Position numbers and translations under genes: made by a program. Positions 55,666 through 64,000 of a DNA stretch of 64,000 bases are shown here, piece after piece (within the stretch, counting starts at the first letter, position 1; the number at the start of each line of letters is the position of its first letter). Source of the DNA: Pseudobacteroides sp. (GTDB lineage: Bacteria > Bacillota > Clostridia > Acetivibrionales > DSM-2933); the NCBI RefSeq assembly GCF_036567765.1, contig NZ_DATCTU010000060.1, positions 31,383 to 95,382 on the forward strand, read 5' to 3'. Below the pieces are notes generated by a model. That model saw nothing but the letters and a program-made list of their open reading frames with translations, searched no databases and had not been told where the DNA came from.

Positions 55666-57150
55666 ATGAGCGATATTTATAACGAAAAAGATTCTGAAAT
55701 AGTCAGTTCGGTAGATAATATGGGCAATTTGGATGGGTATAGACAGAGCAAAGTCATGTCTACAATATCACTTTGCTTTATATTTGCACTGGCATACTTT
55801 GTTTTTGAATGTTTGTTCTTTGCTGTTATTAGTACTACATACTTGGTAGAAATGATAAATAGTAACCTTGAAGGGCTTATTGATAGTCTGAGTGATGCAG
55901 GTTTGTTACTGCTAGCTATCTTATATTGCTTTATTATATTTTCGCCGCTGGGTTTCTTTGGTTTTATTATGGCAAAGAGAATCAGCAGGAGTTTGGTGAG
56001 ACAGATAATAATAATATTGCCTATAGTTATTGTGGGCATTTTGTTGTGGTATACCGGCTACTCAAGCTCAAGTAGGAATATAAATGATTTACAATGGATT
56101 CTATACTATTTATATGCAATGTGGGGAATGACTATTATTAGTGGGCTTGAGGATTATGTGTCCAATCCTGGAATCCTTGTATATTTAAGTCTGGCAGCAG
56201 TTATAATTCCATGCATGGCATTCCTTATAGGCGTTTGGGCAGATAAATATCTTACAAGATATGTCACCAGAAATAAGATAAAACTGGTTGCAGTAGGTAT
56301 TCCCTTTATTTTGGTTTTGTGTATTTTTGCAACCGTATTGATTCCAAAGGCAACAATGTTTACCGCCTATACCTATCCTAGGGTTGATGGAGCTACTGCT
56401 GCCATTCCTTTTGGCAAGGTCCTTATTAAAGAACTGGCGGGAGCCAGCAAAAGGAAGGCCAACAAGGTGAGCTTCAGTACAACACATGACGCATATGTGA
56501 ATCTCATAGAGAAAAAAGCAGATATTATATTTGTTGCTGGTCCCTCAGACGAAGAGTTGAAACTGGCGGAGCAAAACAATGTAAAGATGAAGCTGACTCC
56601 GATTGGAAGGGATGCATTTATATTTCTGGTACATAAGGATAACCCTGTGAATGACCTGACGATAAAGCAGATCCAGGATATTTACTCTGGAAAGGTTACT
56701 AACTGGAAGCAGGTCGGAGGAGCGGATAATGAGATGCTGGCTTACCAGAGGGAAAAAAACTCAGGCAGCCAGACCTTTATGGAAAACAAGGTAATGAAAG
56801 GGATAAGTTTTGCTGAGGCACCAACTGAAAAGAAACCGGACAGCATGGGAGGGCTTATTGATGCGGTTGCGGACTATAAGAATGCCAAAAACTCAATAGG
56901 GTATTCCTTTTATTACTTTGCAAACGAAATGCATAAGAGGGAAAGTGTTAAGTTTTTGTCCATTGAGGGAATTGAGTGCAATAAAGAGAATATTACAAGC
57001 AAGAAATACCCATTTACAGCAGTTCTGTACGCTGTAACAAGAGAGGGAGAGGCTCCTGACAGCTCAGCCAGCAAAATGCTTCAATGGATTTTAGGTGACG
57101 AAGGCACACAGGCAATAGAAGAGGGCGGCTTTGTGCCCATGAGCAAATAA
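55666..57150 (+). CDS. Membrane-anchored PstS-like substrate-binding protein
   Basis: 494 residues. Residues about 28-240 contain five or six membrane helices. The rest (about 250-494) is a PstS-type phosphate-binding fold: DGATAAIPFGK binds oxyanion, KADIIFVAGPSDEELKLA, IQDIYSGKVTNWKQVGG and SGSQTFME are typical. Free PstS proteins are lipoproteins; a multi-helix N-terminus is unusual and points to a sensor or scavenger rather than an ABC transporter part. No pstCAB is nearby. GGGGTG precedes the ATG. Confidence 0.85.
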   Translation: MSDIYNEKDSEIVSSVDNMGNLDGYRQSKVMSTISLCFIFALAYFVFECLFFAVISTTYLVEMINSNLEGLIDSLSDAGLLLLAILYCFIIFSPLGFFGFIMAKRISRSLVRQIIIILPIVIVGILLWYTGYSSSSRNINDLQWILYYLYAMWGMTIISGLEDYVSNPGILVYLSLAAVIIPCMAFLIGVWADKYLTRYVTRNKIKLVAVGIPFILVLCIFATVLIPKATMFTAYTYPRVDGATAAIPFGKVLIKELAGASKRKANKVSFSTTHDAYVNLIEKKADIIFVAGPSDEELKLAEQNNVKMKLTPIGRDAFIFLVHKDNPVNDLTIKQIQDIYSGKVTNWKQVGGADNEMLAYQREKNSGSQTFMENKVMKGISFAEAPTEKKPDSMGGLIDAVADYKNAKNSIGYSFYYFANEMHKRESVKFLSIEGIECNKENITSKKYPFTAVLYAVTREGEAPDSSASKMLQWILGDEGTQAIEEGGFVPMSK

Positions 57151-57178
57151 AGACGAGAATGCTTGAAAGGTAACATAT

Positions 57179-58522
57179 ATGTTAACTATAGGAGAATTGT
57201 ACACCTTTGATATACTTGGCTTGACTCAGGATGGCTGTGGTATAGGCATGGTGGGAGATTCAAAGATATTTATAGACGGAGTACTCCTGGGAGAGAAGGT
57301 AGCGGGAATTATAACTAAAATAGAGCCGGGCTATGCAGCAGCCAGGCTCTTTGAGATTATTGAATCAAAAGGAGATAGAATACCACCATTATGCCGGTAT
57401 TTCAACCGGTGCGGAGGGTGCTCCCTTCAATTTATCCCATATGATCAGCAGCTCACAGTGAAAAGGGATATTGTGAAGGAGGCTGCAGTCAGAATCGCTG
57501 GCCTTGATGCCAGGCTTGTAAAGGAGGCTATTGGTTCTGAGGACATACTCTACTACCGGAACAAGGCACAGTACCCCGCCCAACATTCCGAGGGAAAGTG
57601 GAAGGTGGGGTTTTATAAATCAAGATCCAGAGAGGTTATTGATTTGGATTTCTGTTTTTTGCAGCATAAATTAAGTAACGATGTAAGAAAGGCTGTCAGG
57701 ATTTATCTTGATGAATTAGGGCAAAATGAACAATTCATAGAGAGAAAGGCTGCAATACACCATATTGTGACTCGTGTGAGCCATAGTACCTGTGATGTAA
57801 TGGTTATCCTGGTTACGGCATTAAATGAGCTGCCATATGTTGAAAGGCTAATTGAAAAGTTAACTGATAAAGTGCCTAAACTAAAAAGTTTATACATAAA
57901 TCATAACGAAAAGGGTACAAGCCAGGTTATGGGGGAGAAAAACACGTTAATATTTGGTGAAGAAAAAATAATTGATTCCATAGGCTCCTTCAACTTTGTT
58001 ATTTCGCCATTATCTTTCTTCCAGGTAAATCCAACACAGACTAGAGTTTTATATGATAAAGTCCGTGAATTTGCAGGTCTAGTAGGCCGGGAAGCGGTTT
58101 TGGACCTTTACTGCGGAACAGGCACCATTTCCATTTATCTATCGGAGGCAGCCGGAATGGTTATTGGGGTGGAGGGAGTAGAGGAAGCTGTAAAAGATGC
58201 CGAGATAAATGCCAGGATAAACCGGGTGAAAAATGTAGAGTTTATTTGTGGCCGGGTTGAGCATGTAGTTGGAAAAATCTGTGACAGTGTAGATGTTGTA
58301 ATAGTTGATCCTCCGAGAAAAGGATGCAAAAAGGAAGTGCTTGATGCAATGGTAAGGATTAACCCCGCCCGGATTGTATATGTATCATGCAACCCCTCAA
58401 CCATGGCTGCCGATGTGAAATATCTGTCTCAGAAGGGGTACGGTGTAAGTGTAATCCAGCCGATCGATATGTTCCCACATACTGCACATGTTGAGACAGT
58501 TACATTACTAAGAAAAGTGTGA
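57179..58522 (+). CDS. RNA (uracil-5-)-methyltransferase, RlmD/RumA family
   Basis: 447 residues. A short TRAM domain (1-60) is followed by four cluster cysteines (CRYFNRCGGC and C162-type later Cys in FCFLQH), then a SAM-binding Rossmann domain (VLDLYCGTGTISIYL). The catalytic cysteine lies in VYVSCNPSTMAAD and DPPRKGC is the motif IV equivalent. The enzyme methylates U in 23S rRNA or tRNA at C5; which site is unclear. It is 28 bases downstream of the PstS-like gene. Confidence 0.92.
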   Translation: MLTIGELYTFDILGLTQDGCGIGMVGDSKIFIDGVLLGEKVAGIITKIEPGYAAARLFEIIESKGDRIPPLCRYFNRCGGCSLQFIPYDQQLTVKRDIVKEAAVRIAGLDARLVKEAIGSEDILYYRNKAQYPAQHSEGKWKVGFYKSRSREVIDLDFCFLQHKLSNDVRKAVRIYLDELGQNEQFIERKAAIHHIVTRVSHSTCDVMVILVTALNELPYVERLIEKLTDKVPKLKSLYINHNEKGTSQVMGEKNTLIFGEEKIIDSIGSFNFVISPLSFFQVNPTQTRVLYDKVREFAGLVGREAVLDLYCGTGTISIYLSEAAGMVIGVEGVEEAVKDAEINARINRVKNVEFICGRVEHVVGKICDSVDVVIVDPPRKGCKKEVLDAMVRINPARIVYVSCNPSTMAADVKYLSQKGYGVSVIQPIDMFPHTAHVETVTLLRKV

Positions 58523-58985
58523 AAATGCCTGTAAGACTCCATATATAAGGATTGCAGGTGATTTGATGTGTGAAAAAGGCGTCTGAATATCATAACATTT
58601 ATAAATGAAGGATTGGCATTGTAGAATTGCAAAATCATAATCCGAAGATCGTAGGTACAAATTACTCGCCTCCACCCGTGGAGTGCCTGGTAGGACTGAA
58701 AAGGAAACACAGTTGAAAACCTTATAAATAGAGAGTTTTGGGTGTAGGAATAAATGTATATGTTTCCCTATATAAACGGAGAAAACACCCTATTGTTGTG
58801 AAATGAATACTAATGTAAAATAGATTTGAGGTGTTTGTAAGTTTGTATTGATAAGAAGAGGGTCCTGATGGACAATATACTATATACTACATTTCATGAT
58901 CCTGAAGAGGCGTCTGGTAAGATGTTTTATTAAATGCTTTTTGATATAATAGTATGGTACCAGAAGTTTGTAGTGGGGGAATAAC
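58523..58985. other. Gene-poor stretch after the RNA methyltransferase
   Basis: 463 bases with no supported coding frame, RNA gene or clear terminator. It leads into a decayed gene and may hold remnants of deleted genes. Confidence 0.4.
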
Positions 58986-59162
58986 ATGAGAATTGCAGTT
59001 TTAGATGGGCAGGGCGGCGGCATGGGAAAGGCCATGGTGGAAAAGCTTTTACTGGAGTAGGTAGACAAAATCATACCTGTTAATGGCATGGTTGAGCTTG
59101 AGAATATTTTTAACCAGCGAAAGATTGTAAAAGCCAAGATAAAGGAAATGGTACTTCTGTAG
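58986..59162 (+). pseudogene. Truncated DUF3842-like gene with in-frame amber codon
   Basis: ATG at 58986 after GGGGGAATAAC opens MRIAVLDGQGGGMGKAMVEKL, the diagnostic N-terminus of DUF3842 (normally about 130-140 residues). After 24 codons the frame meets TAG (59058-59060). It then continues in the same frame for 33 sense codons (VDKIIPVNGMVELENIF...) to a second TAG. The middle of the family is missing, so a large in-frame deletion plus a stop is the simplest reading. Confidence 0.65.
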
Positions 59163-59206
59163 CACAGGATTGTGCTGGAGGAATAAGAAAAATAAAGGAG
59201 TATTCT

Positions 59207-59758
59207 ATGGCTAAGGTAATAGGAATAGTAGGAAGTCCAAGAAGGGGAGGAAATACAAGTGCTATTGTGAACCAGGTATTAAAGGGTGCTGAAGCATCTG
59301 GTGCTGAGATAAAAATATATTATTTAAATGAGTTTGAAATCAAGGGCTGCCAAAGCTGTATGTACTGCAGAAAGAATGATAGCTGTAGTCTAAAGGATGA
59401 TATGCAGACAATCTTTGAGGATATGAAAAGTGCCGATGCCGTGATTTTGGGAAGTCCCATATATATTCATCAAGTATCAGGTCAAATGAAGATTTTTATG
59501 GACAGACTGTATCCATTCACCAATGAAAAGCATACGCCTAGATTCGGCATCAAAAAACTGGTTATGGTTTATACTCAGGCGGCACCTTTTGAGTTGTTCT
59601 TCAGGAACTATATAAGGTACCTCAGAAAGGCATTTGCGGCTATGGGATTAAAGCACTTTGCTGATATACGAGCGACAAAATGTTTTGAGCCAAATGCAGC
59701 TAAAAATAACCAAAGACTTATGTGCAAAGCATTTGCAATGGGTAAAAAAATAATATAA
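59207..59758 (+). CDS. Flavodoxin-like NADPH-dependent FMN reductase / iron-sulfur flavoprotein group
   Basis: 183 residues. The FMN phosphate loop is GSPRRGGNTSAIV at residues 10-22. Next come a cysteine cluster KGCQSCMYCRKNDSCSLKDD (C-x2-C-x2-C-x5-C) that may bind a [4Fe-4S] cluster as in Isf flavoproteins, and GSPIYIHQVSGQMKIFMDR for the isoalloxazine. It is a cytoplasmic electron-transfer or quinone-type reductase. AAAGGAG precedes the ATG. The neighbours on both sides are broken, but this gene is intact. Confidence 0.87.
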   Translation: MAKVIGIVGSPRRGGNTSAIVNQVLKGAEASGAEIKIYYLNEFEIKGCQSCMYCRKNDSCSLKDDMQTIFEDMKSADAVILGSPIYIHQVSGQMKIFMDRLYPFTNEKHTPRFGIKKLVMVYTQAAPFELFFRNYIRYLRKAFAAMGLKHFADIRATKCFEPNAAKNNQRLMCKAFAMGKKII

Positions 59759-59826
59759 TTAATATAAACAAATATTGGTTTTTACTTTGAATTAATGGCA
59801 ATAGGTATGATGGGGAGGGCAAAAAA

Positions 59827-60027
59827 GTGAATACCAAGTTTAAAATTTTAAGGACTATTAATGGCCACCAGCTTGTCTAGCATGATAAATGTACTGGAGT
59901 AAAAGCCTCAACAAGCATACTTGAAAAGCTGTTATCATTAGGGTTGCTGCCTGTAAATGAAGTTGAAGAGATATTAATAAATCAGCATTCTCGCTTTGAA
60001 AAGAATTGTGTATTGCTTAGTCAGTAA
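59827..60027 (+). pseudogene. Short gene interrupted by in-frame amber codon
   Basis: GTG at 59827 after GGGGAGGGC begins MNTKFKILRTINGHQLV. A TAG (59878-59880) follows and the same frame then runs for 48 sense codons (HDKCTGVKASTSILEKL...) to TAA at 60027. The continuation has ordinary protein composition. The family was not recognised. It is either a pseudogene with one stop mutation or a case of amber read-through; decay of the surrounding region favours the first. Confidence 0.5.
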
Positions 60028-60109
60028 ATCTAATAAAGTCAATGCAGTTAAAACATGATAAAATGTTATGTGTTACTTGAATTTAAAGTTTGAACTAAGG
60101 AGGTGGAAT

Positions 60110-61270
60110 ATGGATAACAAAGCACTTTTTAATATTGGTTATGGTCTTTATGTTTTGACAGCAAGGGATGGAGACACAGATAACGGGTGTATTATCAATA
60201 CGGTTATGCAGGTTGCAAGCAATCCTATTTTAATTGCCATAGGAGTCAACAAGCAAAATTTCACTCATGATATAATTTTGAAAACGAAGGAATTCAACAT
60301 TTCTGTTTTGACAAAAGGCACACCTTTTAAGGTCTTCGAGCATTTCGGTTATCAATCGGGCCGAACAGTTAATAAATTTGACAATTGTTCTACTAAATTA
60401 AGAAGTGAAAATGGGATTGTATATATGTCTGAATACATTAACTCTGGTCTTTTCTGTAAAGTCTTAGAGATGATTGATTTTGGCACGCATACCATGTTTA
60501 AAGCTGAAGTAATGGATGCTAATATATTGGCAGACGATGAAACTTTAACGTATACTTATTATCAAAAGTATATAAAACCAAAACCACAAGAAGCACATAA
60601 GACAGGTTGGCAATGCAATATGTGTGGATATGTCTATGAGGGCGAGATTTTATCGGTGGATTATACATGCCCAATATGTAAGCATGGAGCAGCTGATTTT
60701 ACGAAATTATTAAATGAAGAAAAAGGAGCCATTAAAATGAATATCAAAGGAACAAAGACAGAGAAAAATCTGGCAGCAGCATTTGCTGGCGAATCCCAGG
60801 CAAGAAATAAATATACCTACTTTGCGTCTGTTGCAAAAAAGGAAGGCTATGAACAAATAGCTGCAATTTTTGAAGCAACTGCTAATAATGAAAAAGAGCA
60901 TGCGAAACTTTGGTTTAAAGCTCTCGGTGAACTTGGTGACACTGCGGCTAATTTGCTTCATGCAGCTGAAGGCGAAAACTACGAGTGGACAGATATGTAT
61001 GAAGGCTTCGCAAAGGATGCAGAAGAAGAAGGCTTTACTGCTCTTGCTGCTCAATTCAGAATGGTTGCAAAAATTGAGAAGGCTCACGAGGAAAGATACC
61101 GTGCACTTCTTAAAAATGTAGAAATGCAAAAAGTATTTGAAAAAGCAGATGAAACCATGTGGGAGTGCAGGAACTGTGGGCATCTTGTAATGGGTAAAAA
61201 AGCTCCTGAGGTTTGTCCTGTTTGTGTGCATCCAAAAAGCTTTTTTGAAGTGAGAACAGAAAATTATTAA
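60110..61270 (+). CDS. Flavin reductase-rubredoxin-rubrerythrin fusion (Hrb-Rbr)
   Basis: 400 residues. Residues 1-155 are a flavin-reductase domain binding FMN, like the N-terminal part of high-molecular-weight rubredoxin (Hrb). About 165-200 are a rubredoxin with CNMCGY and CPICKH. Residues 210-400 are a complete rubrerythrin: a ferritin-like di-iron bundle ([33 protein letters not shown]) and a terminal rubredoxin (CRNCGH, CPVC). Hrb donates electrons to flavodiiron proteins and rubrerythrin removes peroxide. The ATG at 60110 has AAGGAGGTGG. An internal AAAAGGAG before the ATG at codon 210 could give free rubrerythrin. A terminator lies 30 bases after the stop. Confidence 0.92.
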   Translation: MDNKALFNIGYGLYVLTARDGDTDNGCIINTVMQVASNPILIAIGVNKQNFTHDIILKTKEFNISVLTKGTPFKVFEHFGYQSGRTVNKFDNCSTKLRSENGIVYMSEYINSGLFCKVLEMIDFGTHTMFKAEVMDANILADDETLTYTYYQKYIKPKPQEAHKTGWQCNMCGYVYEGEILSVDYTCPICKHGAADFTKLLNEEKGAIKMNIKGTKTEKNLAAAFAGESQARNKYTYFASVAKKEGYEQIAAIFEATANNEKEHAKLWFKALGELGDTAANLLHAAEGENYEWTDMYEGFAKDAEEEGFTALAAQFRMVAKIEKAHEERYRALLKNVEMQKVFEKADETMWECRNCGHLVMGKKAPEVCPVCVHPKSFFEVRTENY

Positions 61271-61300
61271 TTGAAAAAAGTATATTCATTATTTTGATAG

Positions 61301-61341
61301 AAATCCTCAAAAGTTTTGTTATCAAGACTTTGAGGATTTTT
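61301..61341 (+). terminator. Terminator of the Hrb-Rbr gene
   Basis: AAATCCTCAAA at 61301-61311 pairs with the TTTGAGGATTT that follows the loop, ending in TTTTTGTTTT. Confidence 0.75.
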
Positions 61342-61463
61342 GTTTTGCTGTAATTCTTAATGAAAACTTCATGCTGACAGGTTTTTTTGGCACGCATAGG
61401 CTTTGCAGGAAAGCAGCATCTGTCATGAGAAAGTAGGGCAATGGCATTATCATCAATATCAGC

Positions 61464-62081
61464 TTGCTGGCAAGACTCATTCTCATTCCGTTCAAAGCCT
61501 TCTGCAGTGCCAGCAAATTTGCCATACCGCCCATTATTCAAAGTGCTTTTGGTGTCATAAGCACAATTTTAGGAGATTCTGTAGTTTTTTTAATGATACT
61601 GCCTTATACAAATAATGAAAAAGGTAGACTTAAGGCTATAACTGCTGGAATCTTGGTGCTTTTTCCATTATTGATGCTAATCGTGGTCAGAAATCTAATT
61701 GTAATCGGACCTGTACTTATTGATCACTTCACTTATCCAGCACATATTGCTTCACAATTAATACCAGGAACTAGTATTGACCCTTTGGTTGATGTAAACC
61801 TATCATTAGGTGGTGGCTTCAAGGTTACAGTGTTTCTTTATGCAGCGGCAAAGACGACAGCAGAGCTATTTAAGCTAGATAGCTATGAACCTTTGGTATC
61901 TGCATTTGCCGTTCTTTTTATTGTTCTTGCCTTTTGGATTGTTCCAGATGCAATAACTCTTACAAAGTGGACTGGAAGTATTGCTGGCAATGTATTAACA
62001 ATTCCGTTTCATATAGTTTTACCGCTAACTATGTTAATCATATCTATTATCAAACGACCAAAAGAAAATAAGAGCCATTGA
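61464..62081 (+). pseudogene. 5'-truncated GerAB/KB-family spore germination permease
   Basis: About 205 codons with six or more membrane helices. FGVISTILGDSVVFLMILPYTNN, then LRNLIVIGPVLIDHFTYP and GGFKVTVFLYAAAKTTAELF match the second half of GerAB-type germination permeases, which are about 360 residues long. The first half is absent upstream, and the first 25 residues before FGVI look unrelated. The frame starts only with a TTG lacking a ribosome site, so this is probably a remnant. GerAA and GerAC partners are missing. Confidence 0.75.
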
Positions 62082-62294
62082 GCCATTGTTTGTTGTTGTC
62101 AATAAAAAAAGAAGTAACACTTTTGGGAAAGAAATTTACTTACCTAACATTTGGTAGTATTTTTACGTATAATTCAAAAACCAATAAAAATACAGTTAAT
62201 ATCGCTGTTTCCGTTTAGCTAATGGGGATTATCAGGGCATTTCGAGGCATAAAAGTGTCCCTCCCAAAAAATAAAACCATGAAGGCCTCATTTT

Positions 62295-62558
62295 TTGGAA
62301 CCAGGAGGAGTAGAAGTTTATTATCCTCATCAAGATGACTCAGGAGTGAAAAAGAACAAAATCAGTTTTGATTTGTCAAAGGCTCTGGCCGATATTACAA
62401 GAATTGCCGTAATATTAACCGAGGATCAGGGTGCCGGGTTTATCAAAGTTCAAAACCTTAAGGCCAGTGTGTATAGAACCCCTTATAACTGTAAATTGTT
62501 TATTGAGATTCGGGTGTTATTAGCAATACAAAAGAAAAAGGAAAGACTCTGTCAATAA
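62295..62558 (+). pseudogene. Possible TerD-like fragment
   Basis: An 87-codon frame with only a TTG start and no site. The middle GVKKNKISFDLSKALADITRIAVILTE recalls the TerD fold, in which 'vDLskvp..i..I.f..ti' is conserved. The later part does not. It overlaps the end of the XRE gene by seven bases. Probably a decayed remnant or spurious frame. Confidence 0.3.
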
Positions 62559-62893
62559 TCTTTCCACTTTGTAATAAGGTCAAGAAACTCAAGTACAGCC
62601 TTTTGCTCATTTTCATTCATTGCATTTATACGGTTAATAATGAATGGTACAGTGGTGTTCAAGGTGTTTTTTGACACAGGCTGTATATGTCTAAAAATTT
62701 CTTCAAGGCTTATCTCAAGTGCTGAAGCAATCTTTGAAAGGCTCTCTAATGTTATATTCTTTTCTCCCCTCTCTATTGCTCCAACAAAAGTACGATTCAG
62801 GTTTGCTCTATGTGCGAGTTCTTCCTGACTCCAATTGTTATTTTTGCGTAGTTGTTTTATGCGTTCTCCTATTATTTTACCAATTTCATTCAT
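62552..62893 (-). CDS. XRE-family transcriptional regulator
   Basis: 113 residues from the ATG at 62893, which has AGAGGTGG upstream. Residues 6-62 are a lambda-repressor-like helix-turn-helix (RIKQLRKNNNWSQEELAHRANLNRTFVGAIERGEKNITLESL). The arrangement NRTFVGAIERGEKN is close to controller proteins of restriction-modification systems, but no such genes are nearby. The C-terminal helix (EQKAVLEFLDLI) may mediate dimerisation. Its target is unknown. Confidence 0.88.
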   Translation of the reverse strand: MNEIGKIIGERIKQLRKNNNWSQEELAHRANLNRTFVGAIERGEKNITLESLSKIASALEISLEEIFRHIQPVSKNTLNTTVPFIINRINAMNENEQKAVLEFLDLITKWKDY

Positions 62894-63660
62894 CGTACCA
62901 CCTCTATAAAAACGGTAGTACGCATTCAAAAAGATGGCAACATACAAAGATAGGCATATGTTAAAAATGTCTATTATAGAGATTGACAAGCAAATCGAAA
63001 TGATGTAAGCTTATCTGGTATGGAGATAAAACCTATGGAATTTATTTGGAATTTAAGATTCGGGGCATATTAAAATGGTTTGGCAATCTTATGATTTAAG
63101 AAGTAATTTGTTTTTATTGGGGTAATGGAAGCGTTGGCACTCATATTATTTGTTTGTGATAGGAAAGAAGTGATAAAAAGCTTACAAAGAAGGAAAAGGA
63201 AACCATTAAAAGAAGATAGCTGAAGAATGGTTCCAATAAATCCACTACTCATTTCAACTTAACGATAAAATAGCCATAAATAACTTGTATACAGGCAAAC
63301 ACTATGTTAACATCACAACATCTCAATGAACCGGTTCCTGTAAGATTAAGTATATGAGGTAAATGACAGCATATTGTGTGATACCGCAATAAAATTGTTA
63401 GATTCCGCAAAAGATATTTGCGGAAATTAACAGGGGTTTTTCGGTGACATAAAAAGTAAAATGTGTTATATTGATTCATGTAAAAAGATATAAAGTAGTT
63501 AGATGTTTTAATTTGCATATAAACTATTTTCCATGCGTCAATAATTATAGGCATTGACCATATATGGATGTTTATATACAATATGATATTGTCACCTAAA
63601 CAATATTATTAGCATTAACATTAATTTTAATTGTTTTCTAAAGTAAAGGAGGAGTTTTTT
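62894..63660. other. Long intergenic region with a perfect hairpin
   Basis: 767 AT-rich bases with no well-supported gene. A perfect 9-bp stem TTCCGCAAA/TTTGCGGAA with loop AGATA occupies 63403-63425 without a U-run, so it is not a typical terminator. The promoter of the exported protein to the right must lie here, but no box stands out. Confidence 0.4.
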
Positions 63661-64000
63661 GTGGGAGTAAGGAAGTTTATTTCAGTCCTGCTTATTTTTG
63701 TGCTCATGACTGAAATAATATTGGGGGCTTCATCGGCATATGGTTTGGACATGCCTTTCAAAGAGGTCGTAACAAAAGAAATTGACACGGCTTCGCAAGA
63801 TGCTGAAGCATCGGAGCTTTCGAGGAAAATAAGCGAATATATTACAAATGAAAGTCTGACAGCAGAAAAGAAGGACAACGCTGTAATAAAACCAAGCGAG
63901 GAAAATAGTGCAAGCAATGAAAGTATTGAGGATGTTTGGGATAAACCAAATAAAGAAATTGCAGACATGCCTGTTTCAAGCTTGCTTAATCTTAATGCAC
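63661..64000 (+). CDS. Exported protein, N-terminal part
   Basis: The frame runs off the right edge. GTG at 63661 has AAAGGAGG eight bases upstream. A signal peptide is clear: basic MGVRKF, hydrophobic core SVLLIFVLMTEIILG, and ASSAYG before a likely cleavage. The next 85 residues are acidic, hydrophilic and low in hydrophobics, like the spacer region of large surface proteins. No domain is visible yet, so function is unknown. Confidence 0.75.
   Translation, partial: MGVRKFISVLLIFVLMTEIILGASSAYGLDMPFKEVVTKEIDTASQDAEASELSRKISEYITNESLTAEKKDNAVIKPSEENSASNESIEDVWDKPNKEIADMPVSSLLNLNA

Noticed and set aside
60052..60067. AACAT-N6-ATGTT palindrome before the Hrb-Rbr gene as an operator
   Set aside because: Short arms, AT-rich, and no promoter box at a meaningful distance; it does not match the fprA/asr site design.
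61322..61534. 70-residue frame on the minus strand with a protein-like hydrophobic sequence
   Set aside because: It has no ribosome site and its end runs into the Hrb-Rbr terminator; it overlaps the gerAB remnant. It might be a fragment of a lost gene but cannot be supported.
63403..63425. Hairpin as a terminator
   Set aside because: There is no U-run on either strand and no gene ends nearby; kept only as a description of the intergenic region.

Overview
The window is low-GC, mostly coding DNA with AGGAGG-type ribosome sites. It looks like a chromosome segment of an anaerobic, endospore-forming, plant-polysaccharide-degrading clostridium of the cellulosome-bearing (Ruminiclostridium/Acetivibrio-like) group. 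The support is a GH5 glucanase with a CBM2-like module, a dockerin-bearing double pectate lyase, spore genes (dipicolinate synthase subunit B, SASP Tlp, a GerAB fragment) and many enzymes of oxygen, NO and sulfite metabolism typical of anaerobes. Species cannot be fixed from the sequence. I saw no rRNA, tRNA, CRISPR array, transposase or prophage gene.

Layout. 0-6 kb: tail of a GNAT acetyltransferase, a PilZ-like protein, an AraC/GyrI regulator with a radical SAM partner, an Aat-like aminoacyl-transferase-fold protein, a DUF1697 protein. 6-10 kb: GH5 glucanase, then a flavodiiron protein plus RIC di-iron repair protein (NO/O2 defence). 10-15 kb: a membrane pair resembling ABC-2 permeases, a kinase-like protein, an uncharacterised protein, a DUF445 protein. 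15-21 kb: a ferredoxin-type siroheme sulfite/nitrite reductase facing an FNT channel-asrA-asrB-asrC operon. 21-26 kb: a PurF-like protein lacking the glutaminase cysteine, and carB without carA. 26-32 kb: MCP, MFS exporter, and a GlpA/GlpB-like/DUF1667 oxidoreductase trio. 32-41 kb: a 1730-residue kinase-ATPase-GAF-GGDEF protein, dipicolinate synthase B, a LysM/beta-propeller protein, a B12-type radical SAM protein. 41-50 kb: small proteins, a TetR-controlled ABC-2 exporter, Tlp, azoreductase, a PFGQ-repeat protein, and a second ABC-2 exporter with a GDSL hydrolase. 50-58.5 kb: PL1-dockerin-PL9 pectate lyase, a LacI-type-sensor histidine kinase, a membrane-anchored PstS-like protein, an RNA m5U methyltransferase. 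58.5-63 kb: a decayed stretch with amber-interrupted and truncated genes around a flavodoxin-like protein and a flavin reductase-rubredoxin-rubrerythrin fusion. The window ends in the start of an exported protein.

The most informative signals are regulatory and structural. The flavodiiron/RIC operon and the asr operon, on opposite strands 13 kb apart, each carry a palindrome with the same TATG spacer, centred exactly 29 bases before a TATAAT-like -10 box. That is the class II (-41.5) geometry of Crp/Fnr activators, so one HcpR-like regulator may control both. A dispersed family of about 75-bp double-palindrome repeats occupies several intergenic gaps (four full copies, two partial). The Hrb-type reductase is fused in frame to a rubrerythrin that keeps its own Shine-Dalgarno and ATG, which suggests two products from one gene.
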